This document shows positions 47,701 to 57,072 of a stretch of 64,000 bases of DNA, piece by piece (positions within the stretch are counted from its first letter, which is position 1; each line of letters opens with the position of its first letter). The notes below the pieces were generated by a model. That model saw only the letters and a list, made by a program, of their open reading frames with translations, did not search any database and was not told where the DNA came from. The stretch comes from Alcanivorax sp. (GTDB lineage Bacteria > Pseudomonadota > Gammaproteobacteria > Pseudomonadales > Alcanivoracaceae): assembly GCF_002733835.1 (NCBI RefSeq), contig NZ_NVWY01000013.1, positions 1 to 64,000 of the forward strand, given 5' to 3'. The translations under genes and the position numbers were made by a program.

Positions 47701-48228
47701 ATGAAAATAAAAGAGAGGGGTGCGGCGCTGGTGGTTGCGCTTCTTATTCTGGTGGTTGTGTCGCTAATGGGGATATCGGCGATGAAATCAAGCATTTTTT
47801 CCGCCAAGGTTGCAACAGGCACGCAGGCTGATGCCATGACATTTGAAGCTGCGGAAAGTGCACTGTCCGCAGCTTATACAGAGATTAATGGCATGCCGGG
47901 TGCGGCGTTGTACGCCAGCTTGGGAGGTGGCGAGCCTCTTTATCGCTGTGTCACCAAGGGTGATACAAGTAAGAGTGGAAAGTGCGGTGCCAATAATAGC
48001 GATAAGCTGGATTCCCGAGGTTTGCTTATGGCTACTTCAGCAACAAAGCTCAATGGTTTTGAACCAATAGCGGGTGCGGAAATTGGCACCAGTGGTGGAT
48101 CGCAGATTATGGTCGATTACAGAATTGCGATGTTGGGCGAGAGTGAAATGAAAAGCTTTAATTTATCGAATCATCATCTTCAGGAGGCCTTGAAGATGGG
48201 GGTTAAGCCTGGCTCTGAGATACAGTAA
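47701..48228 (+). CDS. pilX: Type IV pilus minor pilin PilX
   Basis: The 175-residue protein has the PilX N-terminus KERGAALVVALLILVVVSLM (leader cleaved after Gly), with PilX-like MKSSIFSAKVATGTQADAM following. It lacks the Glu +5 of the other pilins, as is usual for PilX. AAAGGTGAAAAAAG before the ATG gives a weak Shine-Dalgarno. pilY1 starts 10 bp after its stop codon. Confidence 0.9.
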   Translation: MKIKERGAALVVALLILVVVSLMGISAMKSSIFSAKVATGTQADAMTFEAAESALSAAYTEINGMPGAALYASLGGGEPLYRCVTKGDTSKSGKCGANNSDKLDSRGLLMATSATKLNGFEPIAGAEIGTSGGSQIMVDYRIAMLGESEMKSFNLSNHHLQEALKMGVKPGSEIQ

Positions 48229-48237
48229 GGGGGCGTT

Positions 48238-51200
48238 ATGAGTAAGTTAAGATTAATTGTCGGGGTGCTGGCTGTTTCGTTGTTTTCCAGCTCGCTGCTG
48301 CAGGCTGATGATACGGAAATTTTCTTTTCCAAGGCCGATGCAAATGAAAGTAAAAATAAGCAATCTGCCAATGTGATGATCATGCTGGATACCTCTGGTT
48401 CCATGCAAGACTGCAAAACATCTAAATGCAGCTACAACGAAAAAAAACGTATAGATCTGCTTGAAGAGGCGATGCATATTTTGATTGATGACGTATCGCC
48501 TGATATCCGCCTTGGGCTAAGCCGTTTTCGCAGAGGGACCATGAATAACGGTGTGGCCGAAGGCGGCCATGTTTTGGTTCCTGTGATTGATTTAAATAAA
48601 AATACCCGAAACTTCCTGAAAGAGGAGGTGAGCAAACTTAACGACATTAAGGGTACAGGAGACCCTACGGGGGGGACGCCAACGTCAAAGACCTACTGGG
48701 AAACCGCGCTCTACATGATGGGAGGTACCCCGTACAGCGGTAAATATGGGTCGTCCAACTATTATGATGACAATACCAAATCAATGTGTGTGGAATACGG
48801 TGAGTTTGATGTGGAGGGCACCTGCCAAGATGTCTTCGATGGGTGGAGTGAATGGGCGGAGCTTGGTGGCGGCGCTAGTTGTAATACTGCTCTGGATACC
48901 TGTAAGAGTGAAACAGATGGCTGGGCTGGCGTTCCATCCTGTGATGTGTCCCGGGAAGACTGCCGAGCTACATCCTATGGTGACTGGCAGCAGATTGGCG
49001 GTGCTTGTGATGCCTCACTGGAAACGTGTCAAAAGGTTGTCGGCAACTGGAAAAACATTTCTGGCTCCTGCAATACAAATAGCGATAACTGTCGGCTTGG
49101 GTCTTGGTCAAGCTGGCAAAGCACAGGTGATTATGCGTGGAATTGTGATGAGCAGTCAGCGACTACTTACCAAAAAGAACGTGATGGATGGGGCTGCCGT
49201 GAGCGCTCACGCTCCTATCAGCAACGTAATGTCTATTATGAAGAACGGGATGTCACCGGCTTTGAAGAAGGTGTGACTCGTTATTTTTCCCGTGAAGGTC
49301 TCTATAAGGAAGTGTGCGAAAAAGAAACCCGCTGCGTTAATGACGCCAAGATTGTTGAGAACGGCAAGTATGTTTCCCCAATGAATATGGAGAACCAGTG
49401 CGAGTCAAATCATATTGTTCTTTTTACTGATGGGGAGCCGTCAGCTTCTGCTTCTGTGCCATCCAGTTCTGTCTTGCCTGCGGGAAGTTGCAAGAGTTAT
49501 GTGAATGACAAGGATTACAAGTGCCAGGAAGATATCTCGGGTTACTTGTCTTCTGAAACGAATATGAAAGGGCGCTCGATAAAGACTTACAATGTGGCGC
49601 TCTACCTGAATGATGCAGCAGAAAAAATGGAAGCGGTTTCCACCGATGGTGCAGAAGGAACCTTTGTTGCCTCTACGGCGAATGAGTTGGCTGGCGCATT
49701 TCTTGAGGCGATAAATCAAATAGATGAAAGCTCCCGTGCGCTTTCGTCGCCAGGGGTGTCGGTTAACCAGATGAACCGTTTTGAACACCTGAATGACCTG
49801 TATTACGCCGTATTCACGCCCAATAAATACAATGCTTGGCAAGGGAACCTCAAAAAATACAAGTTAAAAAATAAGCAGGTCGTGGGTCAGACAGGCAATG
49901 CGATTGACTCCGAGACAGGGTTCTTCAGTGAAAATGCGCGCAGCTTCTGGAGTGGTGAAGTCGACGGTTATGATGTGGAGAAAGGCGGCGCTCGGGCGGA
50001 AGTGAAGGATCGTAACCTTTACTATAACAACGGAAGTACGGTTAAGAAGCTGGAGTGGGACAAGGTTGATAAAGCGGGGGGGGTTGATAAAACGTTCCTT
50101 GGGCTATCGGATGATGCAACAGACAAGCAGGTTTCGGAGCTGATTGAGTCTCTTAAAAAATCATGGGGGGACCCGCTGCATAGCGTGCCCTTGATTATCA
50201 ATTACGGTAGCAATGAGAATAATAATCTTATTTTTGTGTCCACGAATGGAGGTATGCTGCACGCGATTGATACCAGTGACGGTGCCGAAAAATATGCGTT
50301 TATGCCTGAAGAGTTTATTGGTAAGGCAAACGAGTTTGTTGATGAAGAGAAATCTTTAACGGCGGATAATCGACGCACTTTATATGGGCTGGATAGTTCT
50401 TGGGTTGCCTGGAGAAAACCAAACAAAACGGATCCAGTAGCGGGAGCTCCTGAAGCTGTTTATCTCTATGGCGGGATGCGTCGGGGTGGAAGGAGTTACT
50501 ACGCGTTGGATGTCTCCTCCAAAAATAGCCCTAAAGTGAAGTGGTCCATTAAGGGTGGTGAAACGTCGGGCTTTAAAAAGCTGGGTCAAACGTGGTCTGT
50601 TCCTACCCTTACCCAGATCATGGATGGCGATAAAAAAGTGCCTGTGCTGGTGTTTGGTGGTGGTTATAGCCCTGAAGATCATGACCTGAAACAAGGCCAA
50701 GGCCGCTCTTCCAGTGGCGATGACATGGGGAATGCTGTTTACATTGTTAATGCAGAAACCGGATCGTTGATTTGGGAAGGCTCGGATACCAACATGAAGT
50801 GGTCTGTGCCTGGCAGCATTTCCGCTGTTGACAAGAATTTTGACGGCATTGCTGACTTTTTGTACTTCGGTGATTTGGGGGGGCAATTGTTCCGTGTGGA
50901 TCTGGGGCAAAGTGGCGAAGGTGAGGCTAAAAAGTTTTCGGCCGACATTCATCGGTTGGCTGATGTGGGGAGCACCCAAGGAAGCAAGAATCGGCGGTTT
51001 TACGACGCACCGGCTGTTGCTTATATGATTGAAGGTGGGAAGAAGAAGCTGTTTGTTGTTGCAGGCTCAGGGTATCGTTCCCATCCTCTGGATGAAAGCG
51101 TGGACGATGCTCTATTCGTGATCAAGGACGAAACGGCTATGCAGGCGAAGCCAGGAAAGCCCGGAGATGTTTCGATATCTGATTTGATCAATGTATCCAC

Positions 51201-51690
51201 GGCAGATGCAGAAGAAGATAAAGGTTGGTATTTACCGATGGAGGAAACGGGCGAAAAGATGCTTGCGTCGCCGGTAATATACCCTGTTGTGATTGATGGC
51301 GAGGTTGTATCTATCCTTGCGGCAACCTCTTATACCCCGGATCTCATAGAAAATGATGAGAACCCTTGTGCGGTAACCTATGGGCAGCCAGCCAACTACA
51401 CTGTTGGCTTGCTAAATGGGAAAGGCGTTGATCTGAACAATGATGGTGAAACTGACCCGATTAAGGATTTGCCGCCTCCCGGCGTTATTCCTCCTAAACC
51501 TACACTACTTTTTGATCCTGACCCTGAGTGTGAGGGGCCCGATTGCGATAAGATTATAAAGTGTGTGGGGACTGACTGTGAGGAAGCCGGTACATCACCC
51601 TATAACCATTTGCGAAAGCGCCGTTGGCTACAACTGGATAAAACAGAAGCAGATATGTTCAAGTCGTCGCCTGATGGTGAGGGGGAATGA
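48238..51690 (+). CDS. pilY1: Type IV pilus tip adhesin PilY1
   Basis: The 1150-residue tip protein has a signal peptide (about 1-23), an N-terminal VWA-like domain with MIDAS DTSGS (51-55) and a late TDGE (about 397-400), then a C-terminal PilY1 beta-propeller (about 630-1050). The calcium loop is visible as DKNFDGIAD near 864-872, and a second DxNxDG loop near 1064. Between 200 and 330 the VWA domain carries a Cys/Trp-rich insert of repeated units such as GDWQQIGGACD and GNWKNISGSCN. It promotes pilus assembly, adhesion and surface sensing. It overlaps pilE by 4 bp. Confidence 0.95.
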   Translation: MSKLRLIVGVLAVSLFSSSLLQADDTEIFFSKADANESKNKQSANVMIMLDTSGSMQDCKTSKCSYNEKKRIDLLEEAMHILIDDVSPDIRLGLSRFRRGTMNNGVAEGGHVLVPVIDLNKNTRNFLKEEVSKLNDIKGTGDPTGGTPTSKTYWETALYMMGGTPYSGKYGSSNYYDDNTKSMCVEYGEFDVEGTCQDVFDGWSEWAELGGGASCNTALDTCKSETDGWAGVPSCDVSREDCRATSYGDWQQIGGACDASLETCQKVVGNWKNISGSCNTNSDNCRLGSWSSWQSTGDYAWNCDEQSATTYQKERDGWGCRERSRSYQQRNVYYEERDVTGFEEGVTRYFSREGLYKEVCEKETRCVNDAKIVENGKYVSPMNMENQCESNHIVLFTDGEPSASASVPSSSVLPAGSCKSYVNDKDYKCQEDISGYLSSETNMKGRSIKTYNVALYLNDAAEKMEAVSTDGAEGTFVASTANELAGAFLEAINQIDESSRALSSPGVSVNQMNRFEHLNDLYYAVFTPNKYNAWQGNLKKYKLKNKQVVGQTGNAIDSETGFFSENARSFWSGEVDGYDVEKGGARAEVKDRNLYYNNGSTVKKLEWDKVDKAGGVDKTFLGLSDDATDKQVSELIESLKKSWGDPLHSVPLIINYGSNENNNLIFVSTNGGMLHAIDTSDGAEKYAFMPEEFIGKANEFVDEEKSLTADNRRTLYGLDSSWVAWRKPNKTDPVAGAPEAVYLYGGMRRGGRSYYALDVSSKNSPKVKWSIKGGETSGFKKLGQTWSVPTLTQIMDGDKKVPVLVFGGGYSPEDHDLKQGQGRSSSGDDMGNAVYIVNAETGSLIWEGSDTNMKWSVPGSISAVDKNFDGIADFLYFGDLGGQLFRVDLGQSGEGEAKKFSADIHRLADVGSTQGSKNRRFYDAPAVAYMIEGGKKKLFVVAGSGYRSHPLDESVDDALFVIKDETAMQAKPGKPGDVSISDLINVSTADAEEDKGWYLPMEETGEKMLASPVIYPVVIDGEVVSILAATSYTPDLIENDENPCAVTYGQPANYTVGLLNGKGVDLNNDGETDPIKDLPPPGVIPPKPTLLFDPDPECEGPDCDKIIKCVGTDCEEAGTSPYNHLRKRRWLQLDKTEADMFKSSPDGEGE

Positions 51691-52136
51691 TGTCTGGAGC
51701 GTATCCCCAAAGTGGTCAGATCCAGCGAGGCTTCACCCTGATAGAGCTAATGATTGTGGTAGTGATAGTGGCCATTCTGGCCGCTATCGGTTATCCCAGT
51801 TATACGCGCTATGTGCAGGATACCCGGCAGGCCGAAGCGCAGGGTGAGATGATGGCCTTGTCCGGAGCGTTGGAGCGTTACCGCGCCAAGAACTTTTCCT
51901 ATAAAGACGCTAATACTAAATTGTCGGAGCTGTCGCCAGTGCTTGCCAATAGTGACTATTTCACAACGGCAATCTCCGTGACGGGAACGGGCAACCAGCA
52001 GTATGTCATTACCACAAAGCCGAAAACGGGTTTGATGACAGGCACGGAAGTGCTGAAGCTCAACAGTGAGGGGCAGACATGCATGAAAGTCTCTGATTGC
52101 ACTATCGGTTCTGATGATTCCTGGAAAGAGCATTAA
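51687..52136 (+). CDS. pilE: Type IV pilin-like protein PilE
   Basis: The 149-residue prepilin has leader IQRG cleaved before FTLIELMIVVVIVAILAAIG, then YPSYTRYVQDTRQAEAQGEM. Its C-terminal Cys pair (TCMKVSDCT, near 131-139) forms the typical pilin disulfide loop. The ATG overlaps the pilY1 stop; ATG 51690 is a second candidate. It closes the fimT-pilV-W-X-Y1-E operon, and its stop overlaps the convergent FimU-like gene by 4 bp. Confidence 0.92.
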   Translation: MMSGAYPQSGQIQRGFTLIELMIVVVIVAILAAIGYPSYTRYVQDTRQAEAQGEMMALSGALERYRAKNFSYKDANTKLSELSPVLANSDYFTTAISVTGTGNQQYVITTKPKTGLMTGTEVLKLNSEGQTCMKVSDCTIGSDDSWKEH

Positions 52137-52651
52137 TTGCAGTCTTCTGGCTTGGCCGCTTCCACTCTGGGGCGGCCAATCCAGTTCATGACAATTCTTC
52201 TGGCTGCAACGTGGTTACATAGATAGAAACTGCCATTTTGGAAATGGCTGTTACCTCTGTTGTGAAATACGAGCGCATCCCCCTTGAATCGCTTCCAGAC
52301 CAGGCGAGTTGCCCCGGGAAGTTGGTAGTGCTCAATGATTTCCGAAGCGCTTAGTGCTCCATCATCATTTTGATCAAACCCCATCCATACCTTCTGCGTT
52401 TTCTCGAACTTGCTGCACCCTGTCTGTCCGTCGCAGAGCATGCGGTTGCCGTCGGTGATCGCGCCGGCGCGGGCCTGCCTGATCAGGCTATGTAATGTCA
52501 TTGTGGCCGTGCGAACCTGGTAACGAGGGAGGAGGTCGTTCCAGGCATGTGAGACGCAGACAAGAAGAATGCCGGCTATTGATAGACCCACTAATAATTC
52601 AATCAGTGTGAATCCTTGCTGCTGTAGGCAGCGGCATCGATAAGGGCGCAT
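52133..52651 (-). CDS. GspH/FimT-family pilin, opposite strand
   Basis: The 172-residue prepilin has leader LQQQG cleaved before FTLIELLVGLSIAGILLV and a GspH/FimT domain (TATMTLHSLIRQARAGAITD) with four Cys (CDGQTGC and later YLCNHV, DCN). It is a second FimT/FimU-like minor pilin. Its orientation, convergent with pilE and divergent from thiO, is unusual: relatives normally sit in the forward operon. It may be separately regulated. The thiO start lies 104 bp upstream on the other strand. Confidence 0.87.
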   Translation of the reverse strand: MRPYRCRCLQQQGFTLIELLVGLSIAGILLVCVSHAWNDLLPRYQVRTATMTLHSLIRQARAGAITDGNRMLCDGQTGCSKFEKTQKVWMGFDQNDDGALSASEIIEHYQLPGATRLVWKRFKGDALVFHNRGNSHFQNGSFYLCNHVAARRIVMNWIGRPRVEAAKPEDCN

Positions 52652-52754
52652 CGTGGTGGCTCCTGTAACACTTCTATGGAAGCCTACGGAAGAATGCGCC
52701 TGGTGGTTATGCTATTGTTGCCACCCTTAGTGTCTTCCGTTTCCCTGTATTGCC

Positions 52755-53870
52755 ATGTCTGATGTACTTGTTGTAGGTGGTGGAATTATCGGCCTTCTTG
52801 GTGCGCTTGAGCTTACACGGCGTGGAAGGACGGTGACGATTATTGATGCCCCTGCTCAATATCCCCCGGCTTCCTGGGCCGGTGGCGGCATTCTATCTCC
52901 GTTGTATGCCTGGCGTTATTCCGATGCCATCACCCGCCTGTCCGTGGATGCTTTTTCCCGCTATCAACAGATGCTGGATGAGTGCAATGCCGCGGGCGTT
53001 CCTGGCTGCGAGGCGCTACTCCATAGTGGCGGTCTGTGGGTGGAAACGTCCGGCGATGACGCTGCTCGTGCCCGCCAGTGGGCTGAGCGCTGGCAGATAC
53101 CTGTGCAAGCGATGCCTGCCAGCGAACGGATGCCGGAATCCGCTGTAGGTGCCGGGCTGTTGTTCCCGTCGCTGGGTAATATTCGTAACCCGGGCCTGTT
53201 GAAAGTGCTGCGTACGCATTTACAGCGGTTGGGGGTTCGGTTTGAATCGGCAATGATTAGCCGAGTTGTGTCTGGCGCGGTGGGTGGAAAGGTGTTGGCT
53301 GCCGACGGCAGGCAATGGCAGGGCGCTACCGTTGTCATCAGTGCCGGTCATGCGGCCGCAGATCTTTTGCGCTCCATACACTTCCCAATGCCGCTATTTC
53401 CTGCAAAAGGCGAGATGCTTTTGTATCGCGTGCAACCGGGTCAGGTGCCAGGGGTCATGTTGACTGAGAGGGGGTATCTGATACCCAGGCAGGACGGCTC
53501 TGTGCTGGTGGGATCAACGCTCAGGAAAGGGGATGATACGACGTACCCCACGGTCGCGGGACGTTATCAGCTGGAGCGGCTGGCTGCGTCATTATGGCCA
53601 CAGCTGGCATCCTGTTCGCCGGCCTTTCACTGGGCGGGAGTACGGCCGGGCTGTGACCGTGATATTCCTCTTATTGGGCCGGTGCCAGGAGCCAACGGGG
53701 TGTTCGCTGCAGTGGGGCATTATCGCAATGGGTTGGTGGCGGCACCGGCCAGTGCGGAGCTGCTCGCGCAATTAATTACCGGTGAGCAACCCTTTACTGA
53801 CCCCGAGCCTTATTCGTTGTCTTCTGCCTCGCCGTCATCCCGGTCCAGTTCCAGTTTTTTGAGCCGATAG
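52755..53870 (+). CDS. thiO: Glycine oxidase ThiO (FAD-dependent)
   Basis: The 371-residue FAD enzyme oxidises glycine to the imine used in thiazole synthesis for thiamine. It has the dinucleotide-binding start VLVVGGGIIGLLGALELTRRG (split by FAD-binding glycines, about 4-24), ASWAGGGILSPLYAW (about 39-53), a later VGSTLRKGDDTTYPT and HWAGVRPGCDRDIPLIG (about 295-311). It is next to the pilus genes as I recall in pseudomonads. Its 3' end runs 61 bp into the antisense 3' end of pilR and encodes a Ser-rich tail. Confidence 0.92.
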   Translation: MSDVLVVGGGIIGLLGALELTRRGRTVTIIDAPAQYPPASWAGGGILSPLYAWRYSDAITRLSVDAFSRYQQMLDECNAAGVPGCEALLHSGGLWVETSGDDAARARQWAERWQIPVQAMPASERMPESAVGAGLLFPSLGNIRNPGLLKVLRTHLQRLGVRFESAMISRVVSGAVGGKVLAADGRQWQGATVVISAGHAAADLLRSIHFPMPLFPAKGEMLLYRVQPGQVPGVMLTERGYLIPRQDGSVLVGSTLRKGDDTTYPTVAGRYQLERLAASLWPQLASCSPAFHWAGVRPGCDRDIPLIGPVPGANGVFAAVGHYRNGLVAAPASAELLAQLITGEQPFTDPEPYSLSSASPSSRSSSSFLSR

Positions 53871-55210
53871 CGCAACGAGCGAAAGGTCATGCCGAGTTTT
53901 TTTGCGGCGGCGGTGCGGTTCCAGTGGGTGGCATCCAGGGCCTTGAGTATTTCCTGCTTTTCGATTTCCTGAAGGAAATCCTCCAGAGGCTGTTCGCCGG
54001 GCCTTACTGGTGATGTCGTTGTTGCTGCCGGGGCGTTATGGCGGGTTGTGGCTGGGGCGGGGCGGTTGGATGTCAGACGCAGATGCTCTGGCAGAATGGT
54101 GTTGCCGTCGCAGAGGGTCAGCGCCCGCTCCAGCGTATTTTCCAGTTCCCTGACATTGCCGGGAAAGGCGTAATTTTCTATGGCGTTCACCGCGTCAGAG
54201 CTGACGCTGGGCGGTGGGATGTCCCAGGCTTGGCTGAGCCGGTTGAGAATATGCTGAACCAGTTTGGGGATATCTTCACGTCGGTCACGCAGCGGCGGTA
54301 CATGTGCTTCGATAACATTCAGCCGGTAGAAGAGATCCTGACGAAAGCGGCCCTCTTCCATTTCGTCTTCCAGGTTCTTGTGGGTGGCACAAAGAATCCG
54401 CAGGTTGACCTGAAACTCCCGCGCTTCCCCCACCGGCCGCACGCTTTTTTCCTGGATCGCTCGCAGTAACTTGACCTGCATGTGCAGGGGGAGATCGGCG
54501 ACTTCATCCAGAAACAGGGTGCCGCCATCGGCCTCACGGAACAGTCCCTTGCGGTCTTCCACGGCGCCGGTAAACGCCCCTTTGCGGTGGCCGAAAAACT
54601 CGCTTTCCATCAGCTCTGAAGGAATGGCCCCACAGTTGACGGCCACAAACGGTTTTTCCCGGCGCGGGCCGAGAGTATGAATCAGCCGCGCAATACGTTC
54701 TTTACCACTGCCTGACTCGCCGCTGATATAGATGGGAGCCTGGCTGCGGGCCAGCTTTCTAACCTGGGCTTTCAGTGCAACCATGCAGGGTGCGTCACCA
54801 ATCAGATTATCTTCTTCTTCATGGTGTTCTTCGACTTCGCTGATGCCCAGGCCGTCTTCGATCAACTGCCGTAACCGGTCCAATGCCACTGGCTTGGCAA
54901 TGAAATCATAGGCGCCATATTTCATCGCATCGGTGGCGGTTTCCATGCTGCCGTAGGCGGTGATGACGGCGGTGGGCATGGTTGGGCAGTGTTGTGAGAT
55001 GAATTGGAGAAGTTCCAGGCCTGTGCCATCCCCCAGATTCATATCCGTCAGGCACAGGTCGTAACGCGCGTCTTTGAGCTGTTGCTTGGCGGCAGACAGC
55101 GAGTCCGCTGCGGTGGCCTGAAGTTTCATGCGACCCAGTGTGATGACCAGCAGTTCGCGCAGGTCAGCTTCGTCGTCAACAACCAGTACGTGGGGGGTAT
55201 CTGCACTCAT
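53810..55210 (-). CDS. pilR: Type IV pilus response regulator PilR (NtrC family)
   Basis: The 466-residue sigma-54 activator has a receiver domain (VLVVDDEADLREL start; phospho-Asp in LCLTDMNLGD near 57), an AAA+ domain with Walker A GESGSGKERIARL (about 163-175), the sigma-54-binding GAFTGA, Walker B GGTLFLDEVADLP, and a C-terminal Fis-type HTH (KKLGMTFRSLRYRLKKL). PilR with PilS activates the major pilin pilA promoter. pilS is 11 bp upstream. Confidence 0.95.
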   Translation of the reverse strand: MSADTPHVLVVDDEADLRELLVITLGRMKLQATAADSLSAAKQQLKDARYDLCLTDMNLGDGTGLELLQFISQHCPTMPTAVITAYGSMETATDAMKYGAYDFIAKPVALDRLRQLIEDGLGISEVEEHHEEEDNLIGDAPCMVALKAQVRKLARSQAPIYISGESGSGKERIARLIHTLGPRREKPFVAVNCGAIPSELMESEFFGHRKGAFTGAVEDRKGLFREADGGTLFLDEVADLPLHMQVKLLRAIQEKSVRPVGEAREFQVNLRILCATHKNLEDEMEEGRFRQDLFYRLNVIEAHVPPLRDRREDIPKLVQHILNRLSQAWDIPPPSVSSDAVNAIENYAFPGNVRELENTLERALTLCDGNTILPEHLRLTSNRPAPATTRHNAPAATTTSPVRPGEQPLEDFLQEIEKQEILKALDATHWNRTAAAKKLGMTFRSLRYRLKKLELDRDDGEAEDNE

Positions 55211-55221
55211 AGGCGATTCTG

Positions 55222-56775
55222 TTATTGAAATTGTCGGTGCGGGTGGGCAAAGGTTATCACAAAGCTGGCGCCTTTCGGGGTTTCCTCAAGATCCAGTGTG
55301 GCCTGGTTGGCGTGGCAGAGTTCCCGGCACAGATAGAGGCCCAGACCATTGCCGTCTTTGGCGGTGGTGTAAAAAGGCTCGAAGAGATAATTCATGGCTT
55401 CTTCGCTGATGCCCTGACCATTATCCTGAACTTTTAGCCAGGGAAGACCGGTGCGGTCGTGGTGCCCGCACCGCAGTGTGACGGTGCAGGGGCTGCCGCC
55501 ATGGCGTAGCGCATTGCCGATCAGATTGTCCAGAACCTGAATGAGTTGATTACGATCAAAGCGGACTTCTACCTCGGGTTGGCAATGGAGGCTGAAGCTG
55601 GCTGCGGGGTCTTTCATTTTCCATTGAGCGGTCGTTTCCTCAATCAGCGCCGTCAAGGTAAAGCGTTCGGCTTGCCCCTTGGGTCTGCGTGATAGGTCAA
55701 GGACGTCATGAATAATGCCGTTAACCCGGGTCACATGGTTGCGGATGATCTGCAGCAGGTGTTGATCTTCCGGGCTGGGTTCGTCGTCCAGCAATAGGTC
55801 TGTGGCATGGTTGATGGCGCTGAGCGGGTTGCGAATTTCATGGGCCAGGGTGGCGGACAGGCGCCCCAGGGATGCCAGGTTCATCTGCTGGGCTTCCTGA
55901 GCGACTTGTGCCGTGTTTTCCAGGAACAGCAGGGTCAGGTTTTCATGGCCGGTATCCAGCTGTGCAAAACGGGGGCTTAGCACCGGGGATTGCTCCGATA
56001 CGCGCAGCGTGCTCAGTGGCAGTAGCGGGTTGTCCTGCCAGCGCTGGAAGCGGCTGGTCAGGGCGTCGGGCAGGGTGTTGCCGAGCATGGGGCTGTCAAA
56101 CAGGTTATTGGCAGACTGGTTGGACATGAGGATATGAAAAGCGTCGTCGAAAACCAGAATGCCCGTGCGCATGCGCTGCACAATCTGCTGGTTCAGTGCT
56201 TCCAGCCGCTCAATGGCAACCTGTTGCTGCCTGGTGATCTTTTCTGTTTGCTCCAGGCGCTGGGCAATTTGCTGGATGATCAGCGACACCATGAAAAAGG
56301 CAATGCCCAGCAGGCCGGATTCCGTCAGGGCGAACGGGGACGAAAGCTGTGTATGGATGGAAAAATAGAATTGCTCGAACATGGCGGACAGGGTCGCCAA
56401 TGCTGCAATAAGAAAGCCTTGTCGACCGCGCAACAGAATATTGCCGGCGGCAACGGTCACCAGCAAAAGCACTGCCAGACCTCCCTCCAGCCCGCCATTG
56501 GAGTGCACCACCAGCGTCAGCATGCCCAGATCGCTGATTAACGCCGCCGGTTGTGCCCAGGCAGGGAAGGCCCGCTGATACCGGCGGTTATCCAGCGTGG
56601 CGGAGGCCAGCGTCAGACCCAGATAGAGAAAAAGCGTGGTCTCGAAAAGGGCCGGGAAATGGGTGCCGAGCAGCGCCTTGTCCGGCCCGTAATGCAGCAA
56701 CAGCAGCACACAGGCAATGGCAATGCGGTACACATTATAAATGCGTGCCGGTGTCCAGCCCTGGTTAGCGGTCAT
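55222..56775 (-). CDS. pilS: Type IV pilus sensor histidine kinase PilS
   Basis: The 517-residue kinase has six hydrophobic helices (about 20-180), a PAS domain (about 190-290), HisKA with H-box TLAHEIRNPLSAI (about 308-320) and HATPase motifs NLIGNALRHGG and DNGQGISEE, GNGLGLYL. It phosphorylates PilR in response to pilin levels in the membrane. I chose ATG 56775; the longer open frame above is the antisense-like end of the PP0621-type gene, which overlaps it by 11 bp. Confidence 0.94.
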   Translation of the reverse strand: MTANQGWTPARIYNVYRIAIACVLLLLHYGPDKALLGTHFPALFETTLFLYLGLTLASATLDNRRYQRAFPAWAQPAALISDLGMLTLVVHSNGGLEGGLAVLLLVTVAAGNILLRGRQGFLIAALATLSAMFEQFYFSIHTQLSSPFALTESGLLGIAFFMVSLIIQQIAQRLEQTEKITRQQQVAIERLEALNQQIVQRMRTGILVFDDAFHILMSNQSANNLFDSPMLGNTLPDALTSRFQRWQDNPLLPLSTLRVSEQSPVLSPRFAQLDTGHENLTLLFLENTAQVAQEAQQMNLASLGRLSATLAHEIRNPLSAINHATDLLLDDEPSPEDQHLLQIIRNHVTRVNGIIHDVLDLSRRPKGQAERFTLTALIEETTAQWKMKDPAASFSLHCQPEVEVRFDRNQLIQVLDNLIGNALRHGGSPCTVTLRCGHHDRTGLPWLKVQDNGQGISEEAMNYLFEPFYTTAKDGNGLGLYLCRELCHANQATLDLEETPKGASFVITFAHPHRQFQ

Positions 56776-56995
56776 GGTGTTCCAGGTATTGCCGCTGATG
56801 TTCTTGGGTGCAGAAGTGCAGGCCGTTGTGGCTGAACGCTTCGGGGGTGGGGACATGTACGCCGCATTGCGCGCATTTCACCATGATCTGGGGATTGCCG
56901 GAATCCGTGGGCCGGGCCTGGGCCAGTAATCGTTTTATGACCCGCCAGGCCAGATAGATCAGGGCGGCGATGATAATCAGGCGAATCAGGCCCAT
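56765..56995 (-). CDS. PP0621-family small protein
   Basis: The 76-residue protein has one N-terminal transmembrane helix (IIIAALIYLAWRVIKRLL, about 7-24), then a zinc-binding CAQCGVHVP (41-49) and later CTQEHQRQYLEHH (about 62-74), a C-x2-C...C-x-x-x-H arrangement. The family is widespread next to pilS and has no known function. It overlaps the start of pilS by 11 bp, so it is likely in the pilSR operon. Confidence 0.85.
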   Translation of the reverse strand: MGLIRLIIIAALIYLAWRVIKRLLAQARPTDSGNPQIMVKCAQCGVHVPTPEAFSHNGLHFCTQEHQRQYLEHHDR

Positions 56996-57072
56996 GGAGC
57001 TCCCCTCGGTTTAGTGTTTTGTCAGATGCTGTGGCGTTCTGTGTTTTTAGCGCATTCATCGATTGCCGGCTA

